Below are positions 1-9,800 of a stretch of 64,000 bases of DNA, in pieces. This DNA comes from Methylovorus mays. Lineage in GTDB: Bacteria > Pseudomonadota > Gammaproteobacteria > Burkholderiales > Methylophilaceae. Under the pieces are notes generated by a model, which was given only the letters and a program-made list of their open reading frames with translations, was not told where the DNA came from and did no database searches. Each line of letters starts with the position of its first letter. Positions within the stretch are counted from its first letter, which is position 1. Location of the stretch: assembly GCF_020531915.1 (NCBI RefSeq), contig NZ_JAJAVG010000004.1, positions 620,001-684,000 on the forward strand, given 5' to 3'. A program made the position numbers and the translations under genes.

Positions 1-355
1 CACCGCTGAATACCGTATCGTCACCGCCGCCTGCATCAATCTTGTTGGCAAACAGATTGCCCAGCAGGATGTTGGCCTCATCATCCGCCGTGATGGAGGC
101 CGTTTTGGCGGCCGCATTCAACACCGCATCGTTGTAGCTGCTATCCATCACAATCGCCTTGGAGGACACCGCCACCTTGCGCGTGCCGTTGTCATAGATC
201 ACGGCATTCGCCAGCGAGGCGCTGTCGTCGATCAGATCTTCGCCATCCTCCAGATAGCTGAGCAGCGTCTGCTCGGCATACACGGCGGCCTCAGCGCCTG
301 TACCTCCATAAATCGTATCTATAATCCCTTGAAACTCGGGCCGTGTTATTGCCAT
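1..355 (-). CDS. RTX-type calcium-binding repeat protein, N-terminal part (runs off window)
   Basis: The ATG is at 355 and the frame stays open to the window edge, so only the first 118 residues are visible and the C-terminus is missing. A good ribosome site (AAGGATGAGAG) precedes the ATG. The first ~100 residues have no RTX motif; the glycine/aspartate repeat (DAGGGDDTVFSG) starts just before the edge. This N-terminal part differs from that of the neighbour at 455-2734 at only about 14 of 118 residues, so the two are tandem paralogues. By family knowledge such proteins are exported by type I secretion and fold on calcium outside the cell; that role is inferred. No type I exporter genes are in the window. 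Confidence 0.85.
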   Translation of the reverse strand, partial: MAITRPEFQGIIDTIYGGTGAEAAVYAEQTLLSYLEDGEDLIDDSASLANAVIYDNGTRKVAVSSKAIVMDSSYNDAVLNAAAKTASITADDEANILLGNLFANKIDAGGGDDTVFSG

Positions 356-425
356 CTCTCTCATCCTTTCGTGCGTTTTATCGTGTCACCACGGCGGGTC
401 TGGTTGTCGCGTCCGCAGCGTTGGT

Positions 426-440
426 AATTGCCAGGCAATT
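426..440. repeat. 15-bp inverted repeat between the two RTX genes
   Basis: AATTGCC-A-GGCAATT is a perfect inverted repeat lying 15 bp beyond the stop codon of the upstream RTX gene (455-2734). No T-run follows, so it is a weak candidate for a 3'-end or processing hairpin rather than a clear terminator. Confidence 0.35.
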
Positions 441-454
441 CCGCTGGTAACTGC

Positions 455-2734
455 TCAACTAAAGTCCCCCTCACGGGTGCCATCCGTGTATACCCCATCG
501 ACATACGTACCACCGGAGTAAACACCGCCCTGCCCCTTCAGAATCGAGAAGCTGCCTGAGTCACTATCAAACACCAGGTCATCAATGCTGATGTTCTTGA
601 GCAGCACATTGCCACCATCGGCAAAACTGATCAGCACCCCCTTCAGACTGCTGTCGGGGAAGCTGCCCACTTCAAAATCACTGGTGTCAAAGGTGGTCGA
701 CTCATCCACATCTGCGGTATCCGCATCGTCTTCCCCAAAATGCCCGGTGATCTGCAGGCGATCACTCGTCACCGTGACAACGCCAGCGGTTTTGGTGGAG
801 GTGGTGGAGAAGTCGGTGATGATGTCAAAGCCAACGCCGTCATCGCCAATCAGGAACAGGTCATTGCCCTTGCCGCCCGTCAGCTGGTCGTTACCGGCGC
901 CGCCCAGAATGGTGTCGTTGCCGTCACCACCGAGCAGGGTATCGCTACCACTGCCACCGGCGATGGAGTCTGCGCCAACGCCGCCATCGACACTGTCGTT
1001 GCCGTCGCCCGCGACGATGGAGTCGTCTCCAGCTCCGCCAAATACCTTGTCATTGCCAGCACCCGCATCAATGGTGTCGTTGCCGGCATCGCCCAAAATG
1101 GAGTCATTGCCGTCTCCGGCGCTGACGCTGTCATCGCCCGTACCGGCATTGATGGTGTCAGCACCAGCCCCGGCCGTTACAGTGTCATTGCCTGCGCCCA
1201 GCGTGATGGTGTTGTTACCATCACCGGTGGTCACCTGGTCGGCACCGCCAACCGTATCCTTGGTTTCGTCCGTCACAATGGTGTTGTTGCCAGCGCCAAC
1301 GGTGATGGTGTCGTCGCCATAGCCCGTGTAAATCTTGTTGGCACCATCCCCCGCCGTGACGCTGTCGTTGCCGCGATAGGTGGTGATGGTGTTGTTACCC
1401 GAGCCCACCGAAACGGTGTCGGCGCCGCCGAGCGTGTCATTCGACTCGTCGGTGACGATGGTATTGTTACCATCCGTGGCTGTTATGGAGTCATCACCAT
1501 ACCCGGTGTAAAGCTTGTAGGTGCCTTGAACACCCACAATGGTGTCGTTGCCACGGTAGGTGTAAACGGTATAGCTCCCGGACGGGATACTATCCACATT
1601 TCGACCCAGGCGAACATAATCATCGCCATAGGTTGTTGTGTCTTTAGCATCATCTGCATAAATGACAGCTGAGGCTACCCGCCAAGCACTGTTACCTGTC
1701 GTGCCAGTCATGCCAACTTTTATCGTGTCTGAACCTGCGCCGCCGTATACCGTGACCTTGGCATTATTGGCGCCGTTTGAATTGGTCTCATATCCCCGCG
1801 CATAGAGGTAATCATCCCCTGCGCCGCCGTAAAGTGTGTCACTACCAAAGCCGGAAGATATCGAGTCATCCCCCTCCCCCCCACGGATAAGGTCATTATT
1901 ACGCGCCGAAGAAATCGTGTCGTTACCTTCACCGCCATCTACAGAGTTGTTACCTTCATCAGCATATATTTCGTCATCCCCCGCCCCCCCCAAGACCGTA
2001 TCATTACCATTGCCAAGTGAAATAGTGTCATCGCCATCGCCCAGATCAACATAATTCCCGGCAAACGTTTCCGCCGATGAATCCAAAGAAACACTATCAT
2101 CACCCGCCCCCAGATACAGCTTGTTGGCACCCGCACCAATCACTACCGTGTCCACACCCGCTTCACCGTAAATGGTGTTCTTGCCATCGCCCACCGTGAT
2201 GGTGTTGTTACCTTCATCCGTCGTCAGGCTGGTCGTCTTGTTATCGCCACCATAAATGGTGTTGTTACCGCTACCTGCACTGATGATGTCATCACCCAGG
2301 CCGCCAACAATGGTGTTGTTACCGGTCAGCGCAGTGATGCTATCTGCACCCGCACCACCCAGAATGCTGTCGTTGCCACCACCGCTGAATACCGTGTCAT
2401 TGCCCGCGCCTGCATCAATCTTGTTGGCAAACAGATTGCCCAGCAAAATGTTGTCCTGCGCATCTGCCGTAATAGAGGCCGTTTTGGCGGCCGCATTCAA
2501 CACTGCATCGTTGTAGCTGCCATCCATCACGATGGCCTTGGAGGATACAGCCACCTTGCGGGTGCCGTTGTCGTAGATCACGGCATTCGCCAGCGTGGCG
2601 CTATCGTCGATCAGATCATCGCCTTCCTCCAGGTAGCTGAGCAGGGTTTGCTCGGCATACACGGCAGCTTCAGCTCCCGTGCCTCCATAGATGGTATCGA
2701 CGATGTCTTTAAACGCTGTGCGGGTTATTGCCAT
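455..2734 (-). CDS. RTX (haemolysin-type calcium-binding repeat) protein, 759 aa
   Basis: A 759-residue acidic protein. Residues 1 to ~105 form a non-repeat head shared with the paralogue at 1-355. Residues ~106 to ~650 are dense in glycine-rich nonapeptides of the GGxGxDxI type (for example GGAGDDSI, GGDGNDTI, GGKGNDLF), the classical RTX beta-roll that binds calcium. The last ~110 residues lose the repeats and are acidic and hydroxyl-rich, as in type I secretion signals. There is no N-terminal signal peptide, consistent with type I export. A strong ribosome site (AGGAG, 8 nt before ATG) fixes the start. Repeats are imperfect, with units of TITxGxGNNTI and spaced blocks carrying YRGNDxI or YGDDSI, which suggests internal duplication. 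Function unknown: adhesin, S-layer-like or bacteriocin-type proteins share this design. Confidence 0.9.
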   Translation of the reverse strand: MAITRTAFKDIVDTIYGGTGAEAAVYAEQTLLSYLEEGDDLIDDSATLANAVIYDNGTRKVAVSSKAIVMDGSYNDAVLNAAAKTASITADAQDNILLGNLFANKIDAGAGNDTVFSGGGNDSILGGAGADSITALTGNNTIVGGLGDDIISAGSGNNTIYGGDNKTTSLTTDEGNNTITVGDGKNTIYGEAGVDTVVIGAGANKLYLGAGDDSVSLDSSAETFAGNYVDLGDGDDTISLGNGNDTVLGGAGDDEIYADEGNNSVDGGEGNDTISSARNNDLIRGGEGDDSISSGFGSDTLYGGAGDDYLYARGYETNSNGANNAKVTVYGGAGSDTIKVGMTGTTGNSAWRVASAVIYADDAKDTTTYGDDYVRLGRNVDSIPSGSYTVYTYRGNDTIVGVQGTYKLYTGYGDDSITATDGNNTIVTDESNDTLGGADTVSVGSGNNTITTYRGNDSVTAGDGANKIYTGYGDDTITVGAGNNTIVTDETKDTVGGADQVTTGDGNNTITLGAGNDTVTAGAGADTINAGTGDDSVSAGDGNDSILGDAGNDTIDAGAGNDKVFGGAGDDSIVAGDGNDSVDGGVGADSIAGGSGSDTLLGGDGNDTILGGAGNDQLTGGKGNDLFLIGDDGVGFDIITDFSTTSTKTAGVVTVTSDRLQITGHFGEDDADTADVDESTTFDTSDFEVGSFPDSSLKGVLISFADGGNVLLKNISIDDLVFDSDSGSFSILKGQGGVYSGGTYVDGVYTDGTREGDFS

Positions 2735-3114
2735 TGTTAATCTCCTGATACTGGTAAGCGAAAAATTTCCATTCGGCCATGCTCGGCTGCTGGCAGCGAG
2801 AATGTCAGCTTTCTGGCGTAATCCATTTCATGCAAAGCACAATCATCTGAATAACCTCGATCACACATATCAGCACCCAAAGCAAAACAGCCAGTCGTAC
2901 AAGTCCGCCCAGCAAAGTGCTTTTCACACCTGCCAGAATGGCCGGTAAGCTCCTGAGATAACCAAGTAACCATGCCATCGTCATGCGGCTTCTTCTGTTA
3001 GCAGTTCACGCAGTCATTCCCGGGTGAGCCTGAGGTAATCATTCAAATGAAATGGGCAAGCCCGTTCTGCAAAAGGGTCAAAAAAACATCCCCATACCTA
3101 CGTGACTGCTACAG
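2735..3114. other. Intergenic stretch upstream of the RTX gene
   Basis: About 380 bp between the RTX start and the terminator of the autotransporter operon. It holds the RTX ribosome site (at about 2743-2747 on the minus strand) and presumably its promoter, but I could not identify convincing -35/-10 boxes. A 78-codon minus-strand frame here (2737-2973) has no recognisable content and was not called. Confidence 0.5.
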
Positions 3115-3148
3115 AAAAAAAACCCTGATGTCGCCACCAAGGTTTTTT
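3115..3148 (-). terminator. Rho-independent-type terminator after the autotransporter operon
   Basis: AAAAAACC (3117-3124) pairs with GGTTTTTT (3141-3148), and on the minus strand the hairpin ends in a run of eight T. It lies ~55 bp beyond the autotransporter stop. A second perfect hairpin (CCGGGT-GAAAT-ACCCGG, 3155-3171) stands between the stop and this one. The core shares AAAAACCCTGATGT with the element at 11007-11034. Confidence 0.6.
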
Positions 3149-3154
3149 ATGATT

Positions 3155-3171
3155 CCGGGTGAAATACCCGG
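3155..3171 (-). repeat. Perfect hairpin downstream of the autotransporter gene
   Basis: CCGGGT / ACCCGG with a 5-nt loop, 32 bp past the stop codon at 3204. It is GC-rich but not followed directly by T residues; it probably acts together with the T-tailed hairpin at 3115-3148 in 3'-end formation. Confidence 0.5.
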
Positions 3172-3203
3172 CAAAAGGAGAGATTTTCGGGAATAAAAAA
3201 CAG

Positions 3204-6200
3204 CTAGCGGGACATGGCAATGCGCTCCTCGCTGACTATCAGCCAGCGTCCATTACGCTCCTGCAAGGCAACGGCCTTGCGCACCGTCTGCGGCTGGCTG
3301 GCCACCATCTGCGTCTGCGTAAAAATTCCATACACCTTGTTGTTCTCTACCTCGATGGTCAAATCCGCAATATGCATGGCGGTATTGGCGCCCTCCTTCA
3401 GCTCGCGGCGGCGCTTCTGCTCCCACTGGCTGCGCGTCAGTCCCTCTTCGTTCACATAGTCCGCCGCATAGCTGTTGAAATACACCTGGCTGTTGCCATT
3501 CAGCATGGCGTTGATCCAGTTATCAATCGCCACCTTCACCGCTTGCCGCTTCTCCGCATCCGCCCGTACCGCAGGGTCCGTGCTCTTGAGGTCGGCTGCC
3601 AGCAGCTCGTCCATCAGGTCGGTGTTCTTCGCTGTCATTGCCTGGCTGAGTCGGGCAATGTCACGGTCGGTGGCCTGCACCGCACGGGTGGCCTGTTGCC
3701 GCACCAGGGCAGCTGCCTTGCGGTAGCTGGCTTTCTTCTCGTAACTGGGCCCCTGGTCAAAGTCGTAGCGCAGCATCAGGGTCATGGCCTGTCCGAAGTA
3801 TTGTTCACGCAGCTCGGCATCCAGGCTCGCCAGCAGGGTCAGCTGGTCATTGGCATCACTGCCGGTGAGCCGCACGCTGCTGCCCAGCACCAGCGTGTCA
3901 CGGGCGGGGCGAATGCCGGGGCTGTAGAACACCGGGCCGCCATGCGTGAACTGCGCCACGCTGTTGTTGGTGAGGTCGCCAAATTCCCGCACGAACTGGG
4001 CACGCAGTTCCACCCCGGCGTTGTAGTCCGGCTGCTGGATATTGAGCAGGACCTTGCCGCCAAAGCCTGCCCGGTAAGAGTCGTAAGTCTTGCGGCCTAT
4101 GCGCAGGTTGATGGCGCTGTCGGTACTGGTCATTTCCCCCGGAGTGTAATAAGTCGCCCCACTCACATCGTAATCGCGGCCTTTCTCGGTATAGCCATCT
4201 TCATTGATCCGGTTGTAGCTGAGCATACCAATGGGGACGACGGTCAGGAGGTCATTCACCATCAAGGGCCAGCCGGCATCGACCTTGGCGCTGAACTGCC
4301 AGCTTTCGTGGTTGGCTTCAGCGCTCTGCCCCAGCGCAATACGCTCGGTGGCGTAGGTGTTGCGGGCCAGGCCCAGTGCACCGTTCACATACCAGGGATC
4401 GGCATTCCAGGCGCCGTAGACCAGGCCCATGTAGCTGTTGACGTTGGTGCGGTGCGCATCGGTGTAGCCGCGGTTGTCGATGTTGCCGTAGGCGTACGCA
4501 CCCGCGAAGCCTGCGCGCAGGGTGTCGCTGCTACCGACCAGGCGGTCCATGCCGGCGGCCATGCCGGTGGAGGTGCCAGTGTAGCCATCGACGTTGTTGC
4601 GGGTGTCCTGGGTACCAATACCGCCAAAGCCCTGGAACCAGATGCCCGCGCCGCTGGGTAGCTTGCCGTCGACCGGCACGCGGGGTTCGCCCTTGACCTG
4701 GGCAAGGTAGGTGTCGAACAGGTGGCTTTCGACTAGCCCCAGCACGCGGTCGCTATGTTGCAGCGTCATGCGCACCAGGCTGTTGTTAACCTCCGGGCGC
4801 AGCCGTTCGGCAGCCCGTTTGAGGTCTTCTGCGCCCAAGGCCTGAATCTCCTGCTGCAAGGCCACCAGACCACTATCACTCCCGCTGTAGTTCATCAGCA
4901 CGTTGACGGCGTTATTGCCGGCCGTCGTGACATTGAGGTAATCGGGTATACCGACGCGGGCGGTGAGGATAATGTCACCAGTGCTGTCGCTGCTGCTGAG
5001 GTTGACGATGGCGCCAGGGCCAATGATGATGGGGTCACCGCTGCTGTTGGTGGCAATGGTGAAGGTATCGCCAGTGCGGAAGTAATAGTCCTTGGCAGAG
5101 ACCACCACGGTGCTGTCACTGGCAAAGGTGCCTTGACCACTGATACTCAGCCCGCCGTTACCGGCGCTGTTGATACGCAGATTCAGCACCGAGCCGCTGT
5201 TGAAGGTGGCATCGCCGTTTACGGTCAGCGTCGCATCCCTGATCACAATACTGCCGTTGTTCACCAGGTGACCCGTGATCGTGCCTATGCTGTCCTGGTT
5301 AACGACGTCCGTGCCCGAAGCCAGTATGCCCCTCAGCTCACCATTCACGATCACCTCATCGGCGATCATGCTGCCACCAAAAATCACCCGATTGGAAGCC
5401 AGGGTAATGGTGCCGCCGCTGACATCAATCACCTGGCTAGAATCAGAAAAATTCCAGGTCGTGCCGTAGGCGTTAAGTTCACTCAGCCCGATCCAGTTGC
5501 CGCTGGCCGTGCAGCCTGATTCGTTAGCACCACAATAGATATTGAAAACATTGCTGCCCAGACCGTTAGTCGTGATGTCGAAATTGGGGTCACTGGTTCC
5601 GCTCGATGGGCCTGTAGTATATCCGGCATAAGCATTGATGGTATTGACCGACTCGGCCACATCGTTGATGGTGATGCTGCCTCCAAACTGCCCCATCTGG
5701 TTAAAGGTAAACGTCCGGCCACCAGCGATCAGATATTCAGTAGTGGAGACCCCACCGCTGACACTGGTCACTGCAGTGGCGCTCTGGTCCACGTAGATAT
5801 TGCTGTACATTGTGGCCGCACCATCCTCAACCAGGATTTGTCCATTGTTGAGCACATGGTTGCCTGAGCCCAGGTAAATATTGCCGTATATGCTCCCAAG
5901 ATTATTGATCACGCTATCGCGCGGCCCGACATCACTGGCGCTGTAGGCCAGCACCAGGCTGCTATCCAGCGCTTGCGCGGCCTTGAGCAAGGGGTCGCTG
6001 TCCACCACCAGCAGACTGCCGGTGATCATGCCGTGGTTATTGATTACCGTCATGCCCGCCGAAGTCACGGTGGCATATTGCGTGCCGTCCAGCACCGAAG
6101 GGGCGGTATAGGTGGCACCCCCATAACTGGCAATCGCCCAGTGACCCGCCGTATAACTTTCGTCAGCGGCCCCGGTAAAAATCGGGGAGGAGGCATTGCT

Positions 6201-6842
6201 GATATCGTTGTAATTATTGATGACCAATTGTTGCATGCTGCCGTAAATGGCCGCAGAAAACTCGCCGCGCCCCTCTATCACGCCTCTGCGCGGGTTTACT
6301 CCGGTCATGCCATCATAAAGATAGGTGTTATTGATAGTGAGTTTGCTGGTGCCCGCATCCCCATAGATGGCGGCATCCACGCCGGCTGTACTGCCGTTGT
6401 TAAGCAAGGTTCCATCCGCCGCTGCGGTGAAGAGGATACTGGTCGGGTTTTGCTCCGTGTAGGTCACGGAAAAACTGCCAAAGTCTTCGGTCGTGGTGTA
6501 ATAGCCGCGGGCGCTCTGGATGACACCGGTATTGTTGATGGTGGCTTCCCCACTGCCCCCCGTCAGGCTCACCGTATGGCTGGGCCCGGTATTCGCCAGA
6601 GTTGGGTCATTGCTGATCAAGGTCTCCACCGCCTTGTCCACGCTGGTATTATTCAGCACCACATCGGCCGTGCTATTGTCCAGCACGGTCAGGCCGACCT
6701 GATTGCCCGTGTTTTCTGAAGTCCCGCTGCAGCTGAACGTCCCATCGCCATTGTCGGTGCAGGCCGCGTACCCGGCAGCGGGCAGACTGAAAAAGCTGAT
6801 GGCCAGCAGCGCACGCCAATGCTTGGGTGACATACATATCAT
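3204..6842 (-). CDS. Classical (type Va) autotransporter with extra C-terminal NTF2-like domain
   Basis: 1212 residues. A signal peptide (LLAISFFSLPAAGYA) is followed by a passenger of ~680 residues rich in N/T/G/V repeats (INNTGVI, VINNLGSIYG) typical of a beta-helix. A linker helix (~residues 690-740) precedes an autotransporter beta-barrel of about 290 residues (start GIWFQGFGG) with the expected G.AY, aromatic-rich strands ending in MLRYDFDQ. Barrels of this class normally end at that terminal strand. Here ~180 more residues follow: a charged helical linker and a compact domain with AIDNWINAMLNGN, Y..SY and NGRWLIVSEE, resembling NTF2/SnoaL-like folds. The barrel C-terminus faces the periplasm, so this tail should be periplasmic. 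The ATG overlaps the receptor stop (ATGA, 6839-6842), so translation is coupled. Passenger function is not recognisable; no protease or lipase motif seen. Confidence 0.88.
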   Translation of the reverse strand: MICMSPKHWRALLAISFFSLPAAGYAACTDNGDGTFSCSGTSENTGNQVGLTVLDNSTADVVLNNTSVDKAVETLISNDPTLANTGPSHTVSLTGGSGEATINNTGVIQSARGYYTTTEDFGSFSVTYTEQNPTSILFTAAADGTLLNNGSTAGVDAAIYGDAGTSKLTINNTYLYDGMTGVNPRRGVIEGRGEFSAAIYGSMQQLVINNYNDISNASSPIFTGAADESYTAGHWAIASYGGATYTAPSVLDGTQYATVTSAGMTVINNHGMITGSLLVVDSDPLLKAAQALDSSLVLAYSASDVGPRDSVINNLGSIYGNIYLGSGNHVLNNGQILVEDGAATMYSNIYVDQSATAVTSVSGGVSTTEYLIAGGRTFTFNQMGQFGGSITINDVAESVNTINAYAGYTTGPSSGTSDPNFDITTNGLGSNVFNIYCGANESGCTASGNWIGLSELNAYGTTWNFSDSSQVIDVSGGTITLASNRVIFGGSMIADEVIVNGELRGILASGTDVVNQDSIGTITGHLVNNGSIVIRDATLTVNGDATFNSGSVLNLRINSAGNGGLSISGQGTFASDSTVVVSAKDYYFRTGDTFTIATNSSGDPIIIGPGAIVNLSSSDSTGDIILTARVGIPDYLNVTTAGNNAVNVLMNYSGSDSGLVALQQEIQALGAEDLKRAAERLRPEVNNSLVRMTLQHSDRVLGLVESHLFDTYLAQVKGEPRVPVDGKLPSGAGIWFQGFGGIGTQDTRNNVDGYTGTSTGMAAGMDRLVGSSDTLRAGFAGAYAYGNIDNRGYTDAHRTNVNSYMGLVYGAWNADPWYVNGALGLARNTYATERIALGQSAEANHESWQFSAKVDAGWPLMVNDLLTVVPIGMLSYNRINEDGYTEKGRDYDVSGATYYTPGEMTSTDSAINLRIGRKTYDSYRAGFGGKVLLNIQQPDYNAGVELRAQFVREFGDLTNNSVAQFTHGGPVFYSPGIRPARDTLVLGSSVRLTGSDANDQLTLLASLDAELREQYFGQAMTLMLRYDFDQGPSYEKKASYRKAAALVRQQATRAVQATDRDIARLSQAMTAKNTDLMDELLAADLKSTDPAVRADAEKRQAVKVAIDNWINAMLNGNSQVYFNSYAADYVNEEGLTRSQWEQKRRRELKEGANTAMHIADLTIEVENNKVYGIFTQTQMVASQPQTVRKAVALQERNGRWLIVSEERIAMSR

Positions 6843-9800
6843 GGTTTGGCATCCTTGCTCAGGCTGAGAATCCGTACCGGCACTCTGTTTTCGTGAGCGG
6901 GTATTTGCGAAGTCACGATAGGTGCCATGGACTCAAGCTCATCCATAATGCGCCACTGCCCGCCCTCCTGCGCCATATCAAGCGAGATGCGTACAGGCTT
7001 GAGACCACTGCCATCAGCCACCTGCCTGGTAATCAGCACACTCACCCCCTTGTTATGCGGAGCCACAACGACATCCCCGATCTGCCAATGGGAGGGATGG
7101 CCCGTCAGCAATTGCAGCTTGCGCTGCTCAAGCCATGCCTCCCGCGACATATCCTGGGGTTTGAAACGCGCGCTGTAGTAACTCAAATACGCTTCAACAT
7201 TGCCCTGATTCATCGCCCGCTGCCACGCATCCAGGGCCGCACGCACATCCTCCTTAACTTTGGCCAGCATTTGTCTGGATTTTTTCAGATCCCGTTTCAA
7301 TACAGGCACTGTTTCTGCATTGTCCAGCGCCTGCAACAAGGCCTGCTCTTCCGCTGATAGCGGCTTTTGCACGGGTGCCAGCGTACGGTCAGGGTCGGTC
7401 ATGATGTCGCTGCTGGATTTGGGCGGTTCAAATTTCTTGCTGGCATCAAAATCGTAGCTGATGCTGAACCACACCCCGCGCGGTGCACCCGCCGAAATAA
7501 ATTGCGTCGACAGCCATTCGGAAGAGTTGTAGTTGAAGCCGCTGCTGCCAATCGCTCCATAGGTGGAAGGCGCAAAAGGTGTCAACCCCAGACGCCCGGC
7601 GCTGTAATAGGTTTTGTCCAGCAGGTTGTTGATCAGCATGCCTGCCGTCCAGCCCTTACCCAGGTCATAGCTGGCCCGCAAGTTGAAGACGGCATAGCCC
7701 GCTGTCTTGCCTGAGCTGGTGTAATCAGGGGCTGCCACCCAAGTTTTTGCACTGGTGCCCAAATCTTCGTTATAGACATATTTGTAGACGCCAGGATTGG
7801 GGCCGGGCGTATGTTCATTGTTTTCATTGCCCCGCACAAAGGCATCGCTATGCGCCACCATGGTGAGGCCAACCTTGAACTCAGGTGTCAGCTTGTACAT
7901 CCAGCTGAAGTTGAAATTATTGAGAGGAACACCCGGCATGCGATCCCCCGGCTCTACCTGAATCATGTTGTAGGAGCTCCCATCCGTGCTATCACGCCCG
8001 ACAATCGCGCTATTGTTGGCACTCAGCATGCGGAACAACGATTGAAAGGTAGCTTCGGTGAGGGAATAATTGGCACGGAACTCATGGCGACCATACGCCC
8101 CCTGCAAGCCAAATTCGATGCCCTGACGTCGGGTATCACCTATGTCTTGAAAAAAGCTCAGCTGCGAGTTGGCGGCCACCATGTAGAGATCATCCCGCAG
8201 CATGGTGCGGTAGGCCGTGACATTCCAGTCCAGCAGGTCCTTGAATTTGCCACGCACCCCGACTTCATAGGTCTGCGCCCGCACCTGCGGCAGATAGGGG
8301 TCGCCTGACAACACCGATGGCAGGCTGCAGCTGCGGCCATCAATCAGACTGCGGGGACCCGTAATGTTAGATACAGGATTTCCGTTGATATCGGTCAGGG
8401 GCACAATAGTGGCATCGTAGGCACAGCCCAGCTCGATGACCGACGGCGTACGTGTGCCCTGGTTCCAGTTGAAATACATATTGAGTCGCGGCGTGGCCTG
8501 CCAGGTTGCACCAATCGCCGGATTCAAGGAGTAATAATTGAATTTCTCGGTAATCGGATCACCCAGATACGAATATCCTCTGCCCTGCAAACGTAACCAC
8601 TCATCGGCGGGTACCATCTTGCTGGGGTCGTAACTGCAATCGCTGACGCTGGTGCCACTGCAGACGACGTACTCCAGAAAATGATTCATCAACCTGGGAT
8701 CCGTCAGGTCCGTATATTTGGCCTTGGGCGCCAGGGTATTCCGGATATGAGTGGCGTTGTAGCGTGCGGAGAACGCCAGGTTGAAGGTTTGTGTGGGCGA
8801 CCAGGTTTCGCTGAAGTAAATGCTTTTGGTGGTCTTGTCGCCATCAAAATCATTCACCGGCACATCATGGCTGGCAGCATAATATTCTTCCCCAATATTG
8901 GCGGGGTCGCTGTAGACATTGCGCTGGCTATCCAGCAAGCCAAAGCGCTGCGAGGCAAAATACTTGGCACCGGCCTTGTCCAGTGAGACACCCACCATGA
9001 ATTTATGCGTATCCAGATTCCAGTTGAATTGGCCACTGAAGCCCTGGCCAGTCTGGTCAATGACCGAGTTGGTAATCACGGCCGTCGGCGTGCCCTGTAT
9101 ATAGCCTGTTCCGGTTCCCTCTGCCCCAGCACGGCCACTGATAGCCCCGTCACGATAACCTACACGATCGCCATTAGCATCCAGTGCATAGAGCTTTGTG
9201 CCATCGCCGCTCCTTGCTACGCTATAACAACCCTGATCTGCTGCAGGAGCCGGTATGATGTTGTAGTGGGTATAGCTCCCGTCCACATTTTTTACCGTAA
9301 ATGCAGCAAAACTATAACTCGCACCATTTGCTGCCTCCAGAACGGTGCTCACTTCATCAGTAAAATAAGCATAGGATCCAGCCGAGAACCGCTGGGTTTG
9401 ACCAAGACTATCCGTAACATCAAAAGATGCAGCATCGCCGGTCTTAATAAGTGCTATGGCTTTCTGCAAAAAACTCTGAGGAATGGTTCCACTATTCATC
9501 GCTCCAATCAGTGAATAATCTGGACTATAAGTCCCTGTAGCAACTTCCTGATAATGCGCCCGTATATCCTGAATAAACGCACTGGTCAGATTGCCATTGG
9601 CATCCTCGGTCAATTTGTCCAGGTAATAATTCGGGAACCCATCCCCATCGGCATCCAGATAGGCACAGCTGATCTGCTCCCCGGCATTGGCGCGCCGCGT
9701 GGCATAGCCCAGTTCACGAAAAGTATCAATATCAATAATGTCGCCCGTGTTGGAGGTGCGCTTGCTGCTGCGGTCATACACCATGCCGGTCAGGTTCATG

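Noticed and set aside
455-2734. Short regular DNA repeats, considered as CRISPR or satellite
   Set aside because: They keep the reading frame and translate to RTX nonapeptides; spacing and divergence do not fit a CRISPR array.
2737-2973. 78-codon minus-strand frame upstream of the RTX gene
   Set aside because: No domain, no ribosome site, and it ends 3 bp before the RTX ATG, covering the RTX ribosome site and probable promoter.
3159-4661. Long plus-strand open frame (500 codons) opposite the autotransporter barrel
   Set aside because: It is antisense to a clear coding sequence, has no ribosome site or recognisable domain, and its residue composition is that of a GC-driven shadow frame.
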